Shown here one piece after another: positions 11,771 to 20,070 of a DNA stretch of 35,979 nt. Origin of the DNA: Symbiodinium natans (lineage: Eukaryota > Sar > Dinophyceae > Suessiales > Symbiodiniaceae); assembly GCA_905221605.1 (NCBI GenBank), contig CAJNDS010001082.1, positions 1 through 35,979 on the forward strand, given 5' to 3'. How positions within the stretch are numbered: position 1 is the stretch's first letter; the number at the start of each line of letters is the position of its first letter. The notes beneath the pieces were generated by a model, which had not been told where the DNA came from, searched no databases, and saw only the letters and a program-made list of their open reading frames with translations. Position numbers and translations under genes: made by a program.

Positions 11771-12534
11771 CGAGAATCCCGATAGAGCACCGGTAGTATC
11801 AGGGGGGCTGAAGGCGCTTATCGCGGGTTGAACGGAGTCGGTGTGTGTGGCGAGACTCTGAGACCTTCGCCAGCCAACCTACGGGCGCGGGTTGGCATGG
11901 CAGTTTGGTCAGCGACTGGGCTGCTAAGTCCGGAGCCCTGGGGGACCATCCAAAGTTCCTCAAACCCTTACAAGCTTCTTCTGTACAGAAGTGACCTCCC
12001 AGAGGAACCCTAAACCCTAAACCCTAGACCCCCCAATTCAGAAGAACCCCCCTCCCACCGGTCCTTGTGGAGGAGTATTGCCAGGAACAGCTCCCACGAA
12101 TCCTCTCCCTGAAGAGAAGGCTGGCTTTGGCCCTGATGCTTTGATTGAAGGGACTAAAGGAGAGGGACCCTTATAAGGGACCTTAGGGGTTGTTTTGGGG
12201 CTATATAGCGTCTACATGGGGATACATATCACCCCTTAAATGATCCTATTTGCAATCCTTGTTAAGCCCACGCCCTGCGGCGGAAGCCCCAAAAGCACAC
12301 TGAACGTCATAAAACACCCCCCGCTGCCCCGAGAGCTGCGAGATGCTGTACCCAATGCTACTGGTGAAGGAACTTTTTCGCCACTCATCAAGATGTAGAG
12401 GGGGGGGATAAGGACTTAAGGAGGGTGTAAGGGGGTGGTATAATGGCTGCAAGAGGGGGGTATGGAACCTAACACTCCCCCCACCTTCTCCCTAAGGCTC
12501 CCTAAGCTTCCCCCAGGTAGCTACCCCCCATGAA
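11771..12534. other. Unassigned region, no supported gene
   Basis: Small open frames at 11828-12013 (plus) and 12246-12452 (minus) show no domain. Short CCCTAAA patches lie at 12008-12027. Near 12395-12475 is G-rich and pyrimidine-rich low complexity. Confidence 0.4.
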
Positions 12535-12810
12535 CCCCTAAACCCTAAACCCTAAACCCTAAACCCTGAGCCCTAAACCCTAAACCCTAAACCCTAAACC
12601 CTAAACCGCCTCCCTTAAGAACCCTAGAAACATGGGCTGGAAGGGGCATAAAGGGGGTAAAGAGGCCATCTAGTCTCGGGGGGCAGATGCCTCAGCAGCT
12701 CCCAGGCAGAGGCCTTCCTTGCGTTTGGGGTTTGGGGTTTGGGGTTGGGGTTTAGGGTTTAGGGTTTGGGGTTTAGGGCTTCGGGTCTAGAGGGTTTAGG
12801 GTTTAGGGGG
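12535..12810. repeat. Telomere-capped module C
   Basis: CCCTAAA repeats (12535-12607, one CCCTGAG variant), a 118-bp core, then TTTGGGG and TTTAGGG repeats (12725-12810). Same layout as module B; the G side starts with TTTGGGG variants. Confidence 0.8.
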
Positions 12811-13172
12811 GTCTGGGGCGAGGACTGGCTTGGGCAGCAGTGGTAAGGGATGGGAAACCGAAAGTGTCGAAGCGATCTTGCTGAGGAACTGAATTTTGTG
12901 GGTTGTCTTAGGGAATGAGGGAATATAACCCTATGTAATCCCTTAAAGGGTATGTATAGGGCCCTATATGTAACGCCTTAAAGGGTCCAGGTACCCCACA
13001 CGGTCCCTTTGTTGAATGGGTCTCTGTCTGGACGCCTCAAAGAAGCGTTAGGGGGGGAGGGGCTTCTCTGCTTCCGCTTGAGAGCCTCATTTCGAACACA
13101 TGTTCAGAAGCCGCAGCCGTCCCCTTCACCTGGAAAGTGCCTTCAGAAGCTTCAACTTCGTTCAAAACATCT
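12811..13172. other. Unassigned stretch, no supported gene
   Basis: Contains the phrase CCCTTAAAGGG-like twice (12940 and 12975). The open frame at 13009-13209 runs into the MITE that follows and is not supported as a gene. Confidence 0.4.
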
Positions 13173-13297
13173 TACTTGGAGGTTCATGGTTTGCTATAAG
13201 TCGGGTTAGAAGTACCCTAAAAGAAGCTTATAACCAGTTATAACTATAGCTACCCTACTTGCAACCCCACTTATAACTGCCGATGAACCTCCAAGTA
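13173..13297 (+). mobile_element. Intact MITE-like element, 15-bp perfect TIRs
   Basis: The 125-bp element has perfect terminal inverted repeats TACTTGGAGGTTCAT (13173-13187) and ATGAACCTCCAAGTA (13283-13297). If the outer TA on each side is read as target duplication, the TIR is CTTGGAGGTTCAT, the TA-target layout of Tc1/mariner-type MITEs. The interior is 95 bp, non-coding and shared with the relics near 3519 and 10867. Classification as Tc1/mariner-like is inference from the TA and TIR only. Confidence 0.7.
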
Positions 13298-13732
13298 GCC
13301 TTGTCGTGACTTTGACTCTCTCTCTCTCTCTCTCTCTCTCTCGCAGGCTCGGGAATTCGTGACTTTGACTACAGTGCCCAAACCTCTGCCAGGCTGCAAG
13401 GACAGAGTGCACCGACAAGGCTGCAAGTAGCACAGGACCACTTGCCAGAGTCTCTTCTTCCTGAATAGGTTGGCAATAAAGCGAAACGTGGCGCCAGGAA
13501 CATGGGCTAACGCAGCTTCTCTAAAGCAGCTAGAGGCCAAGAGTGTCAGGACCTTGCAAATTTGGGTCGGGCTTGCAGGAGACAGCGGCGACAACCCTTC
13601 TTCAATGTTTCGGGCTGCTTTGCAAGTGACGTGCATCCCTAAAGGATAGGAATGCGCAGGATGCAGCTGGTGGGATAAGAGGGAGTTGAAGGTCCGTCTC
13701 TTCGTCTCCAACCCTTGACATGTATGCACCAT
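13271..13732 (-). CDS. Possible exon with helical-repeat flavour, unrecognised
   Basis: The frame starts at a real ATG (13730-13732) and has 153 codons. Residues about 35-115 are diverse and alternate hydrophobic and charged residues (phrases SPTQICKVLTLLASSCFR, ATFRFIANLFRKKRLWQV). That pattern recalls alpha-helical repeats of RAP/OPR-type organelle RNA proteins, which are abundant in dinoflagellates and apicomplexans, but no repeat consensus can be proved by eye. From about residue 130 the frame reads through the CT microsatellite and into the end of the MITE, so the true exon probably stops earlier. An intact gene was not found around it; an exon or pseudogene is the most that can be claimed. 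Confidence 0.25.
   Translation of the reverse strand: MVHTCQGLETKRRTFNSLLSHQLHPAHSYPLGMHVTCKAARNIEEGLSPLSPASPTQICKVLTLLASSCFREAALAHVPGATFRFIANLFRKKRLWQVVLCYLQPCRCTLSLQPGRGLGTVVKVTNSRACERERERERESKSRQGYLEVHRQL
13315..13342. repeat. (CT)n microsatellite
   Basis: About 13 CT dinucleotides. Read on the minus strand it gives the RERERE tail of the frame described next. Confidence 0.95.
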
Positions 13733-14078
13733 GACTGCCCATTCATTTCACTCGAAACCCAAAACCCTCAACTCGAAGTAAGTTCTTAAAGGGTTTGGAT
13801 CTGTTGGTTAAGGCTTTCGCGATGTTTCGGGCTCAAAGGAACAGACTCCACACCCTCTCAGCTGCCCTGAGACCCTCATCCCGTAAGACTTCAACGCTTC
13901 AAAAAACCTAAAGCCCTAAGGCCCCTAAACCCCTAAAGCCCTAAAACCCTCAAGCCCTAAAACCCTACATCCTACCTCCCCGGCCGCCCCCCAGCCCCAG
14001 CCCCAAGCCGTATACTCAACCAAGAAGCCCAGACCGAAAAAAAATGGAGACAGCTAACACTGGTTCCACGCATGGGTC
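13733..14078. other. Unassigned stretch, degenerate CCCTAAA-like tail
   Basis: From about 13900 to 13970 degenerate phrases such as AAAGCCCTAA and CCCCTAAACCC appear. No gene is seen. Confidence 0.5.
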
Positions 14079-14386
14079 CCCTAAACCCTAAACCCTAAAC
14101 CCTAAACCCTAAACCCTAAACCCTAAACCCTAAACCCTAAACCCTAAACCCTAAACCCTAAACCCTAAACCCTAAACCCTAAACCCTAAACCCTAACCCG
14201 AAACCCGAAACCCGAAACCCTAAACCCTCGAGCCTCCTTGGCTTGGGGAGCCTGGCTGGCCCCCGTGCTCTCCGAGCCATCCTACAGAGGCATTGTGCTG
14301 ATCATGTAGGGGTCGGAAGAATTACTATAAGATTGGGGTTTAGGGTTTAGGGTTTAGGGTTTAGAGTTTAGGGTTTAGGGTTTATG
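14079..14386. repeat. Telomere-capped module D
   Basis: The longest perfect CCCTAAA array of the window (about 14079-14200, some 18 units) passes into CCCGAAA variants to 14228. A core of about 106 bp follows and then TTTAGGG repeats (14336-14386). Confidence 0.9.
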
Positions 14387-14555
14387 TTCCCGTATGGTCC
14401 CTATATAATCATACAAAAATAGCCCCCCCAAAACCCTATTCTCATTGTTAAGGCCCCTATAAGAATTACTTTGTAGGGGCTGTTTGGATATGGGCGAGAT
14501 CCCTAGAGGTGTTCGGAACGGCATGGAACTCAGTCGACCGAGAAACAACTATAGG
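14387..14555. other. Short unassigned stretch
   Basis: Nothing recognised; contains short AT-rich and C-rich patches. Confidence 0.5.
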
Positions 14556-14876
14556 TCAAGCAAACCGAGTAACGTCTTGTTGCACATCACAAAGCAAAAG
14601 TGGCGAGCAAGCCCCTAGCGCATCAAGGCAATTCCTCACCACTTGTGCGTGGCACGTGCCATCTGCGATCAAACCGACGACGGCATCAACATGAGCCTCC
14701 GTACTGGAAGCCTCCGGGCAACACACGCTTTCAAAACAAAGCGACCCATAAACTCCTCCTCGAAGCACAGTCGTGCCTGAAGCCACAACCTTCTCAAGGC
14801 AACCTAGCCCACCCAATGGGGCTTCAGGATTCTCAGGATGGTCCCGCTTGGGCTCACACGAGTCTTGGGGGTTCAA
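14556..14876 (-). CDS. Possible exon, unrecognised
   Basis: A 106-codon frame on the minus strand without ATG. Its middle and end (phrases EKVVASGTTVLRGGVYGSL, VDAVVGLIADGTCHAQ, RNCLDALGACSPLLLCD) read like a soluble helical protein, perhaps armadillo-like, and a GTGAGG that would serve as a splice donor follows the CHAQ segment. The plus strand has competing frames of similar length (14600-14905, 14773-15093), so strand choice rests on composition only. Confidence 0.2.
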   Translation of the reverse strand: MNPQDSCEPKRDHPENPEAPLGGLGCLEKVVASGTTVLRGGVYGSLCFESVCCPEASSTEAHVDAVVGLIADGTCHAQVVRNCLDALGACSPLLLCDVQQDVTRFA

Positions 14877-15115
14877 CGAGGCCCCGAGTGCCCCTACACC
14901 TATAGCCTATTGCCCATGGAACCTGCACGTAAAAGGAGTAGCCGTCCTAGTCTTTGAGGCCTACGCCCGCCTCCTCTGCGATGCAGTCGGAAGGAAGCCC
15001 TTGTGGCTCCTTCTTCCCGCTGGCCTCGCGTCCGCAGCATCTAAGTTTTTGAGGAACCCAACCGTGATGCCCTCAAACCATCGCGATTGGTGAAGGGCCT
15101 ACAGCCACAAGACAC
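14877..15115. other. Unassigned stretch
   Basis: Only the tails of the competing plus-strand frames; nothing recognised. Confidence 0.4.
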
Positions 15116-15414
15116 AACCCTAAAACCCTAAACCCTACACCCTAAACCCTAAAACCCTAAAACCCTAAAACCCTAAACCCGAAACCCTACACCCAGACCC
15201 TTCAAAGCTGCGACCCTTCTTCTTCTTCTTCGCTTCTTAGCTTCACCCCAAACATCGAAGTGCTTGCTGCCTCTCAGTGCCCCGGTTTCCCGAGCCGGCT
15301 TTTGGGAGCTCAGCTTTGAAGGGTTAAGGGTTTAGGGTTTAGGGGTCAGGGTTCAGGGTTCAGGGTTCAGGGTTCAGGGTTTAGGGTTTAGGGTTTAGGG
15401 TTTAGGGTTTAGGG
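15116..15414. repeat. Telomere-capped module E with its own terminal inverted repeats
   Basis: CCCTAAA/CCCTAAAA repeats (15116-15191), a core, then TTTAGGG with GTTCAGG variants (15321-15414). The core is bounded by a perfect 13-bp inverted repeat, CCCTTCAAAGCTG (15198-15210) and CAGCTTTGAAGGG (15311-15323), so a 126-bp TIR unit sits directly between the two telomere-like arrays. A short TTC microsatellite lies at about 15217-15232. Confidence 0.8.
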
Positions 15415-16157
15415 AAGCGAATCGCAAAGCTTCTCGGGCGCCTCCTCGCAGTACTCGGGCTTTCGTGCATGTAGCTTTGTCCACAGCGGCTGCGTCACGC
15501 CATTGATCTGAGGAGCAAAGGTTATAGAAGTTGGGATTTCAGCTCCTTAACAGGGATATAATTGGGGGTACTCTAATCCCTCTGACGGACTCTTAGTACA
15601 AGGGGGAACATCCCAAGAGCAAAGGTTAGAAGCTTTCTGAAGTGCCAAACTGAAGGCTCCTACTACAGATTTCATCTTGCAACCCCCCAGGCCCTCCCAA
15701 ATTTCGGCATCCTGCTCCCAGCAACCCTTGATCGCCAGAAGTCTCGTGGTCAACTCTTCAAGTATAAGAACCAGGTCCACATTCTAAAAGGACTCAGAGC
15801 AGAAGACCAGAATTGTAAGCGCTCAGACCTTCTGAACCCAAGTGCCCCAAAAGCCCTAAGGGCGGGAGGGGAACCCGGTATCTCATAAAGCGGGTATCGC
15901 TACTCTATGACAAACCTGCGGAAGGGTAGATTACAACCAAAGATGTGAAACAGTTAGCCCAGCTAACACCCAACACACAAAACAAGGAAAAAAAAACAAC
16001 AGCACCTACAAACATAACACAACAATGATCAATAAAGACACTGCCAGGAACGCCACGACCTTAGGCACGTCCAACTGAAGTACCCTAAACTCATTCTACA
16101 GAGCACCCCGGCCGCAAACTAGACTTGCCCAAGTCCAGAGACTAGCGCCCTGTCCGT
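15415..16157. other. Unassigned region, weak minus-strand frame
   Basis: A 77-codon minus-strand frame starting with ATG (15547-15780) has a plausible first half (LVLILEELTTRLLAIKGC) but no recognised domain and no neighbouring exons. The rest has no supported features. Confidence 0.3.
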
Positions 16158-16441
16158 AGCCCCACGCCACGCGCACACGCGCACACGCGCACACGCGCAC
16201 ACGCGCACACGCGCGCACGCGCGCACGCGCACACGCGCACACGCGCACACGTGCACACGCGCACACACGCACACGCGCACAGGCGCACAGGCGCACAGGC
16301 GCACAGGCGCGCAGGCGCACAGGCGCACAGGCGCACAGGCGCACAGGCGCACAGGCGCACAGGCTCACAGGCGCACAGGCGCACAGGCGCACAGGCGCAC
16401 AGGCGCACAGGCGCACACGCGCACGGGCGCACACGCACACC

Positions 16442-16530
<89 letters not shown>

Positions 16531-16740
16531 ACACACCCACCACACATCGCACACACCACACACACCACACACACAACACACACCACACACACCACACACA
16601 CACCACACACGCCACACACACACACACACACCACACACACACACACCACACATCGCACACACCACACACACCACACACACCCAAAAAAAAACACACACAA
16701 CAAAAACCACACACACACGACACAAGAAACACACCACACA
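16158..16740. repeat. Compound GCGCAC / 8-bp / CA repeat tract
   Basis: About 16158-16265 is GCGCACAC-type repeat; about 16275-16420 is an 8-bp unit AGGCGCAC in some 17 copies; 16441-16525 is nearly pure (CA)n; 16526-16740 is a CA-rich mix with ACACCACAC and ATCGCACAC phrases. Unit lengths of 8 and 2 are not multiples of three and contain no stops, so long frames appear on both strands (for example 16251-16811 plus and three on minus). They are artefacts. Confidence 0.95.
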
Positions 16741-16980
16741 CACTCAGGCGTATTCAGGTGTGCGAGGCGAGAGGTCGGCAGTTCTGTCAGTTGGTCCTGT
16801 TCAATAGTTAGTGTTTGCTTGAACGCTGCGCATCGCCGCGCCGAGCTCATCCCCATCTTCATCGTCATATTGCTTGCCGTTTCCTTTATGATGCTGGCGG
16901 GGCTCTGCTTCGACTGGGCCCTATACAGCATCTCCGACCTGCAGATCCAGCCTAATTGGATCGCCTTTCGGACAGATTAA
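16741..16980 (+). CDS. Possible terminal exon with one transmembrane segment
   Basis: A plus-strand frame stays open from the CA tract to a TAA at 16978-16980. Its last 55 or so residues look like protein: a basic stretch, then a hydrophobic segment around IPIFIVILLAVSFMMLAG, then a polar tail ending NWIAFRTD. The preceding sequence is repeat-derived, so the true 5' boundary lies somewhere after about 16800 and there is no good start codon. It may be the last exon of a membrane protein or a pseudogene piece. The opposite strand is also open here, which lowers confidence. Confidence 0.3.
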   Translation, partial: HSGVFRCARREVGSSVSWSCSIVSVCLNAAHRRAELIPIFIVILLAVSFMMLAGLCFDWALYSISDLQIQPNWIAFRTD

Positions 16981-17005
16981 TAAGAGCAGCTTTCCTCAGC
17001 TTTCT

Positions 17006-17380
17006 TCAGCTGTCCTTAGCTGTCCTCCAAGACAATGTGGGACCAAGGCTTAGGTTCAGCTTGTTGCACCCTGCAAGGCCTTTGTGATTGCCTTCGCGTG
17101 TGGTTGCTTTATGGTCGTTGGCCGCTTGGCTCTGTATGGCCGGCGTGTTTTGGTGTTGCTGGATGGTCATTGCAAAGCTTGATTTGCTTTTGAAGTACAC
17201 ACAGGCGTTGTAGGCCCCTAAGATTGCAGCCCCTGAACCGAGTCCCAACCCCCCAAAGGGTATTCCCGGCCGGCTCGCTTTTTCTGCTTGTGCAGCTTGT
17301 TCTTTCAGCCCACGCGTTAGTTCCTGAAGCTTGTGGTTGACACTGCTTTGACAGACGGGACGAGAATCCCAATCTCTTCC
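17006..17380 (-). CDS. Possible exon of a prohibitin-like membrane-anchored protein
   Basis: The minus-strand frame is open for 125 codons from just after an in-frame TAG (17381-17383) to a stop at 17006. It lacks an ATG. In order it shows a charged, helix-forming stretch (KLQELTRGLKEQAAQAEKA), a glycine-rich hydrophobic anchor (GGLGLGSGAAILGAYNACVY) and a less convincing polar tail. A short N-terminal arm followed by a Gly-rich anchor ending near YN..VY resembles the start of prohibitins, where the next residues are normally V-D/E-G-G-H-R-A. Here that motif is missing, but GTGTGTAC at the end of the anchor could be a splice donor, after which the frame would be intronic. No further exon was found at lower coordinates. 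Identification is a guess from the anchor pattern. Confidence 0.3.
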   Translation of the reverse strand, partial: GRDWDSRPVCQSSVNHKLQELTRGLKEQAAQAEKASRPGIPFGGLGLGSGAAILGAYNACVYFKSKSSFAMTIQQHQNTPAIQSQAANDHKATTREGNHKGLAGCNKLNLSLGPTLSWRTAKDS

Positions 17381-17477
17381 CTACTCCAAGTCATGTTTTG
17401 GCACCATAGAATCCGTGAGCTAGATGCGTGTACTGAAGTTCAAGGCACGCTTCTTTTCTTGGTACTTGGCAAGTTGA

Positions 17478-17735
17478 GGCGCCTTTACTGTGGCGTGGCC
17501 TGTTGGTCTCGCGGTTCTCATTGGCTCCGTGGCGGGTGCCTACTACCACAACAAAAAAATCATGAGCGGACCGAGCTTATTGCAGGAACCCGACTCGAAA
17601 ATCTCGATGCTTGGGGCATTCAGTTCTTCTTTTCCGTTGGCTCCTGAAGGAAACTGTGCTAAGGCCAATCTTCGAATGTCAAGTCTTGCTGCAGTCTCCA
17701 GATCCGGGTTGCATGGGTCTAGGGCTGATTAGAGA
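17478..17735 (+). CDS. Possible exon with transmembrane segment, unrecognised
   Basis: The plus-strand frame follows an AG near 17474 and ends at TAG (17730-17732). It opens with a hydrophobic segment (VAWPVGLAVLIGSVAGAYY) followed by KKIMSGPSLLQEPDSK and a Ser-rich tail. No ATG is used (the first in-frame start-like codon is GTG). Together with the frames at about 17737-17856 and 17873-18055 it may be part of one plus-strand gene with introns or of a decayed gene. The frame overlaps no recognised element. Confidence 0.25.
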
Positions 17736-17736
17736 T

Positions 17737-18055
17737 AACGCGGCCACTGTTTTTCACCGCACGGGCCGCGTGGGCAGCCAGCCAGACGCCTCAGGACGCT
17801 ACATCGAGCAGCTGTACAACTTCACTTGGGGAGCTGAGATTGCCCTGAGTCAATGAGTCAACTCGTGCGCACATGCGATATGAACCGAAAAAGCCTTCAT
17901 ATCATTATGATGTGGCATGTGTAGCACCGTCGTGCAAGCTCGGGCTCTCACTTCAAGAGGCGCTTGGCGAGACACCGGCTAGATTCTTTGAGTTGGGAGT
18001 TCCACCACCACCGATCCGCCCCGGCGGCCTGTGGATGTCACGGGTTAGGACTTGA
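17737..18055 (+). CDS. Two further exon-like frames, unrecognised
   Basis: The frame ending at a TGA (17854-17856) finishes with a non-repetitive segment (DNAATVFHRTGRVGSQPDAS, then YIEQLYNFTWGAEIALSQ) that starts just after an AG. Sixteen bases later a second frame has an ATG (17873) and 60 codons (phrases MRYEPKKPSYHYDVACVAPS, LQEALGETPARFFELGVPPP) and a stop at 18053-18055. Both read like real protein but match no family I know, and they are in different frames. Listed together because their relation is unclear. Confidence 0.25.
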
Positions 18056-18647
18056 ATTGTCGTTTCCTTTTCTGACTCGTCTGGACCTCATCTTCGTTCC
18101 GCTCTTGTGTTCGCGTGCACAGTGAACTTCGCGACGCTCAAGGTCGTCCCTTTCAGACTACTGTCAGACTGTCAAATTTTCGATCTCGTGCTGCTCGAAC
18201 TTTCAAAATGTGGCGCTCCAAAACGTTCAAAGTATCAAGCGTTTCGTGCTCGGGTGTCGTCAAACGTCAGAGTTTGAAGCTTCGAGCGTTTAAGCTCAAG
18301 GGTCTCAAACTGTCAAACTCCTGACCGAGTCGAAGCCTCAATCTCTCGACCTCTGGAACTCTCAAACCCTCAAACTTCCTCCATAGACTTCGCATTCATT
18401 GAACTCGAGAGTTCTCGAACTCCAAACTCGACACCCTCGAAGCTTTCGAGCTGGTTGATCTGGAAGTTTTCCAAGCTTTCAAACCGTTCGAGCTCGGAAG
18501 CTTTTCAAACTTTCAATCGGCACTTCCCAACCTGCAACCCGCTAAGTTCTGCATCAGAAGCCCCCTCCTAGATCCTAAACCTTTCGCGCCCATCACCATT
18601 GTGCTTTCCAGATTCCGACATGTTGGCACGGATATTGGGCTCCTTGA
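18056..18647. repeat. Low-complexity TCAAAC/TCGAAC-rich stretch
   Basis: From about 18130 to 18520 the words TCAAAC, TCGAAC, TTCAAA, CTTTCAAAC and GAAGCTTT recur at short irregular intervals on the same strand, giving a degenerate repeat of about 10 bp. The frame at 18115-18324 is made of it and is not called as a gene. Confidence 0.5.
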
Positions 18648-18664
18648 AGCCATCTTGGCTTAAG
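18648..18664 (+). other. Relic of dinoflagellate spliced leader
   Basis: The 17 bases match the 3' end of the DinoSL (known as AGCCATTTTGGCTCAAG) at 15 of 17 positions, the changes being T to C at position 7 and C to T at position 14. Upstream agreement with the rest of the leader is poor (2 of 5). In dinoflagellates such relics mark genes that were retroposed from trans-spliced mRNA. The relic lies on the same strand as, and 76 bases before, the ATG of the decayed frame at 18741. Confidence 0.55.
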
Positions 18665-18740
18665 ATCATAGAGTCGCGGATTCCTTGCAAAGCTTGTCAT
18701 CAAGTTGAGTGCTCAGCGAGGTAGATGAGTTAGTCGAGAC

Positions 18741-19193
18741 ATGAGGGAGCTCGAGCTCGACCGTTTAGAGAACGTGAAGGAGGGGAAGTATGTCTACTGA
18801 GCCTACTGGATGTGTACGGGCGACCTCGGTAAGATGGTCGAAGTCGAAGTCATTGATGATTGGACAAGGGGCGAAATTCCCTAGCGGCACGTACAAGGTC
18901 AAGGCCATTTCCCTAAATATCTCCGACATCCAACAGAATAGCTTTTGGCATTGCGTGACGGACGTTTACGTATTCGAGAGCATCGGCCAGGTGAAGGACT
19001 TGGAGGAGGTCAGGCTGATCGTGGAGATCAGGGTTTCTGAGGTGAAACTGAAGCCAAAGACTTCCAAGCCGAGACCCATGTCTTCTGGATGAAGTCTGAT
19101 AGCGATGTTCCACCCCAGGTGGGCATGGTCTTCGGGGATCTGAACGATAAAGGAAGAGTCAAAGTGAAGTTCCGAATGGGTCCTGGCGCTTGA
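18741..19193 (+). pseudogene. Decayed retrogene candidate with SH3-like C-terminus
   Basis: An ATG at 18741 opens MRELELDRLENVKEGKYVY, interrupted by TGA, then continues in the same frame (GDLGKMVEVEVIDDWTRGEI) to a TAG near 18882. From there the neighbouring frame carries protein-like sequence (GTYKVKAISLNISDIQ, WHCVTDVYVFESIGQVKDL) to about 19040. The first frame then resumes (AKDFQAETHVFWMKSD, VGMVFGDLNDKGRVKVKF) and ends at TGA 19191-19193. Two compensating frameshifts and one stop thus explain the whole 150-codon stretch. The final VG-V-G-DL---G-VKVKF pattern resembles the small SH3-like beta barrels common in dinoflagellate proteins. With the SL relic upstream and no sign of introns, a processed and decaying mRNA copy is the best reading. 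No function is assigned. Confidence 0.4.
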
Positions 19194-19212
19194 GGTGCGG
19201 GTGGGCGGGTAA

Positions 19213-20070
19213 GAATGGAGGGAGGGGGGGGCGGGGTGGCGCGAGAGGGGGGTTGAGCACTCAGAAGCCGGTGTCCAACAGGGAGATCCGCTTGGCCCTC
19301 TCCTTTTCGCTTTGGCCCTCCAGCCGGCGTTGCAAGCTGCTAAGGCGGGGCCCACCCCAGCTGCGCTGGTGCTTGCTTCCCTTGATGATGTGTGCCTTGC
19401 TGGAGACTACCGGCAGGTCGCTGCAAGCCTTGCTCGTCTTGGGGCTGCCGCCCGACAAATCGGACTGGAACTCAACCCGACCAAATCACCTGCGGCGGTC
19501 CAGACAGCTGTGTTGACATGCGGCTCTTCCCCGCTGGGGTGCGGGTTAACTCCTGTGGCGCCTTCTCCATTCTTGGCGCCCCTGTTGGTCAGCAAGCATT
19601 CTGTGAGGCGTTCACTACCAAGGAGCGTGTGGAAAAGGCTCGGCCGCTTCTCACAGAGCTGGCAGCGCTCCCTGATGTACAAACTGCTCTGCTCCTTTTG
19701 CGGCACTGCGCGTCCTTCTGTCGGGTTGCCTACGCCTCCCGGGTCACCCCTCCAGGCCACCATTGCACTGCCCTGAATGCCTTCGACGCCGATGTCAGGG
19801 CTTGCCTTGCGCACATGTGCACTGGCCCTTTGCGTTCCGAGGCGTGGGCTCAGGCCACCCTGGCAACCTCCGTCGGCGGATTGGGCCTCCGCTCTGCCCG
19901 ACGGCATGCGCCGGCCGCTTACTTGGCCTCCCTGGTCAACACTGCGCAGGCGTGCGCTTTGTTGGACCCAGACTACGACCTTGCCACCCACTCTGCCTAC
20001 CTCGCAGCAATCACCGCCCACAACCAAGATGCAGTCAGACCATTTGCGTGCGCCCGTGCCGCCTACCACT
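19213..20070 (+). pseudogene. LINE ORF2: reverse transcriptase and thumb, broken
   Basis: The first frame shows GVQQGDPLGPLLFALALQPA (RT motif 4/B, from 19270), then LASLDDVCLAGD (catalytic motif C, where the usual aromatic of YxDD is replaced so that the core reads SLDD), then GLELNPTKS (motif D/E). At about 19500 the reading shifts by one frame and continues with FPAGVRVNSCGAFSILGAPV, LLRHCASFCRVAYASRVTPP and the conserved GGLGLRSARRHAPAAYLASL. It ends at TGA 20079-20081, where the next frame takes over. RT motifs 1-3 and any endonuclease domain are missing. Confidence 0.85.

Noticed and set aside
16096-16931. Cys-Val, His-Thr and Arg-Thr-Gly-Ala repeat ORFs
   Set aside because: Produced by CA and 8-bp repeats without stops; no coding signal outside the repeat except the short tail described at 16741-16980.
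18285-18303. Another spliced-leader match ending AAGCTCAAG
   Set aside because: Only about 11 of 19 positions agree and it lies in the TCAAAC low-complexity stretch, where such words are expected.
19407-20069. 220-codon minus-strand ORF opposite the LINE
   Set aside because: Shadow of the GC-rich RT frame on the plus strand, which carries clear RT motifs.
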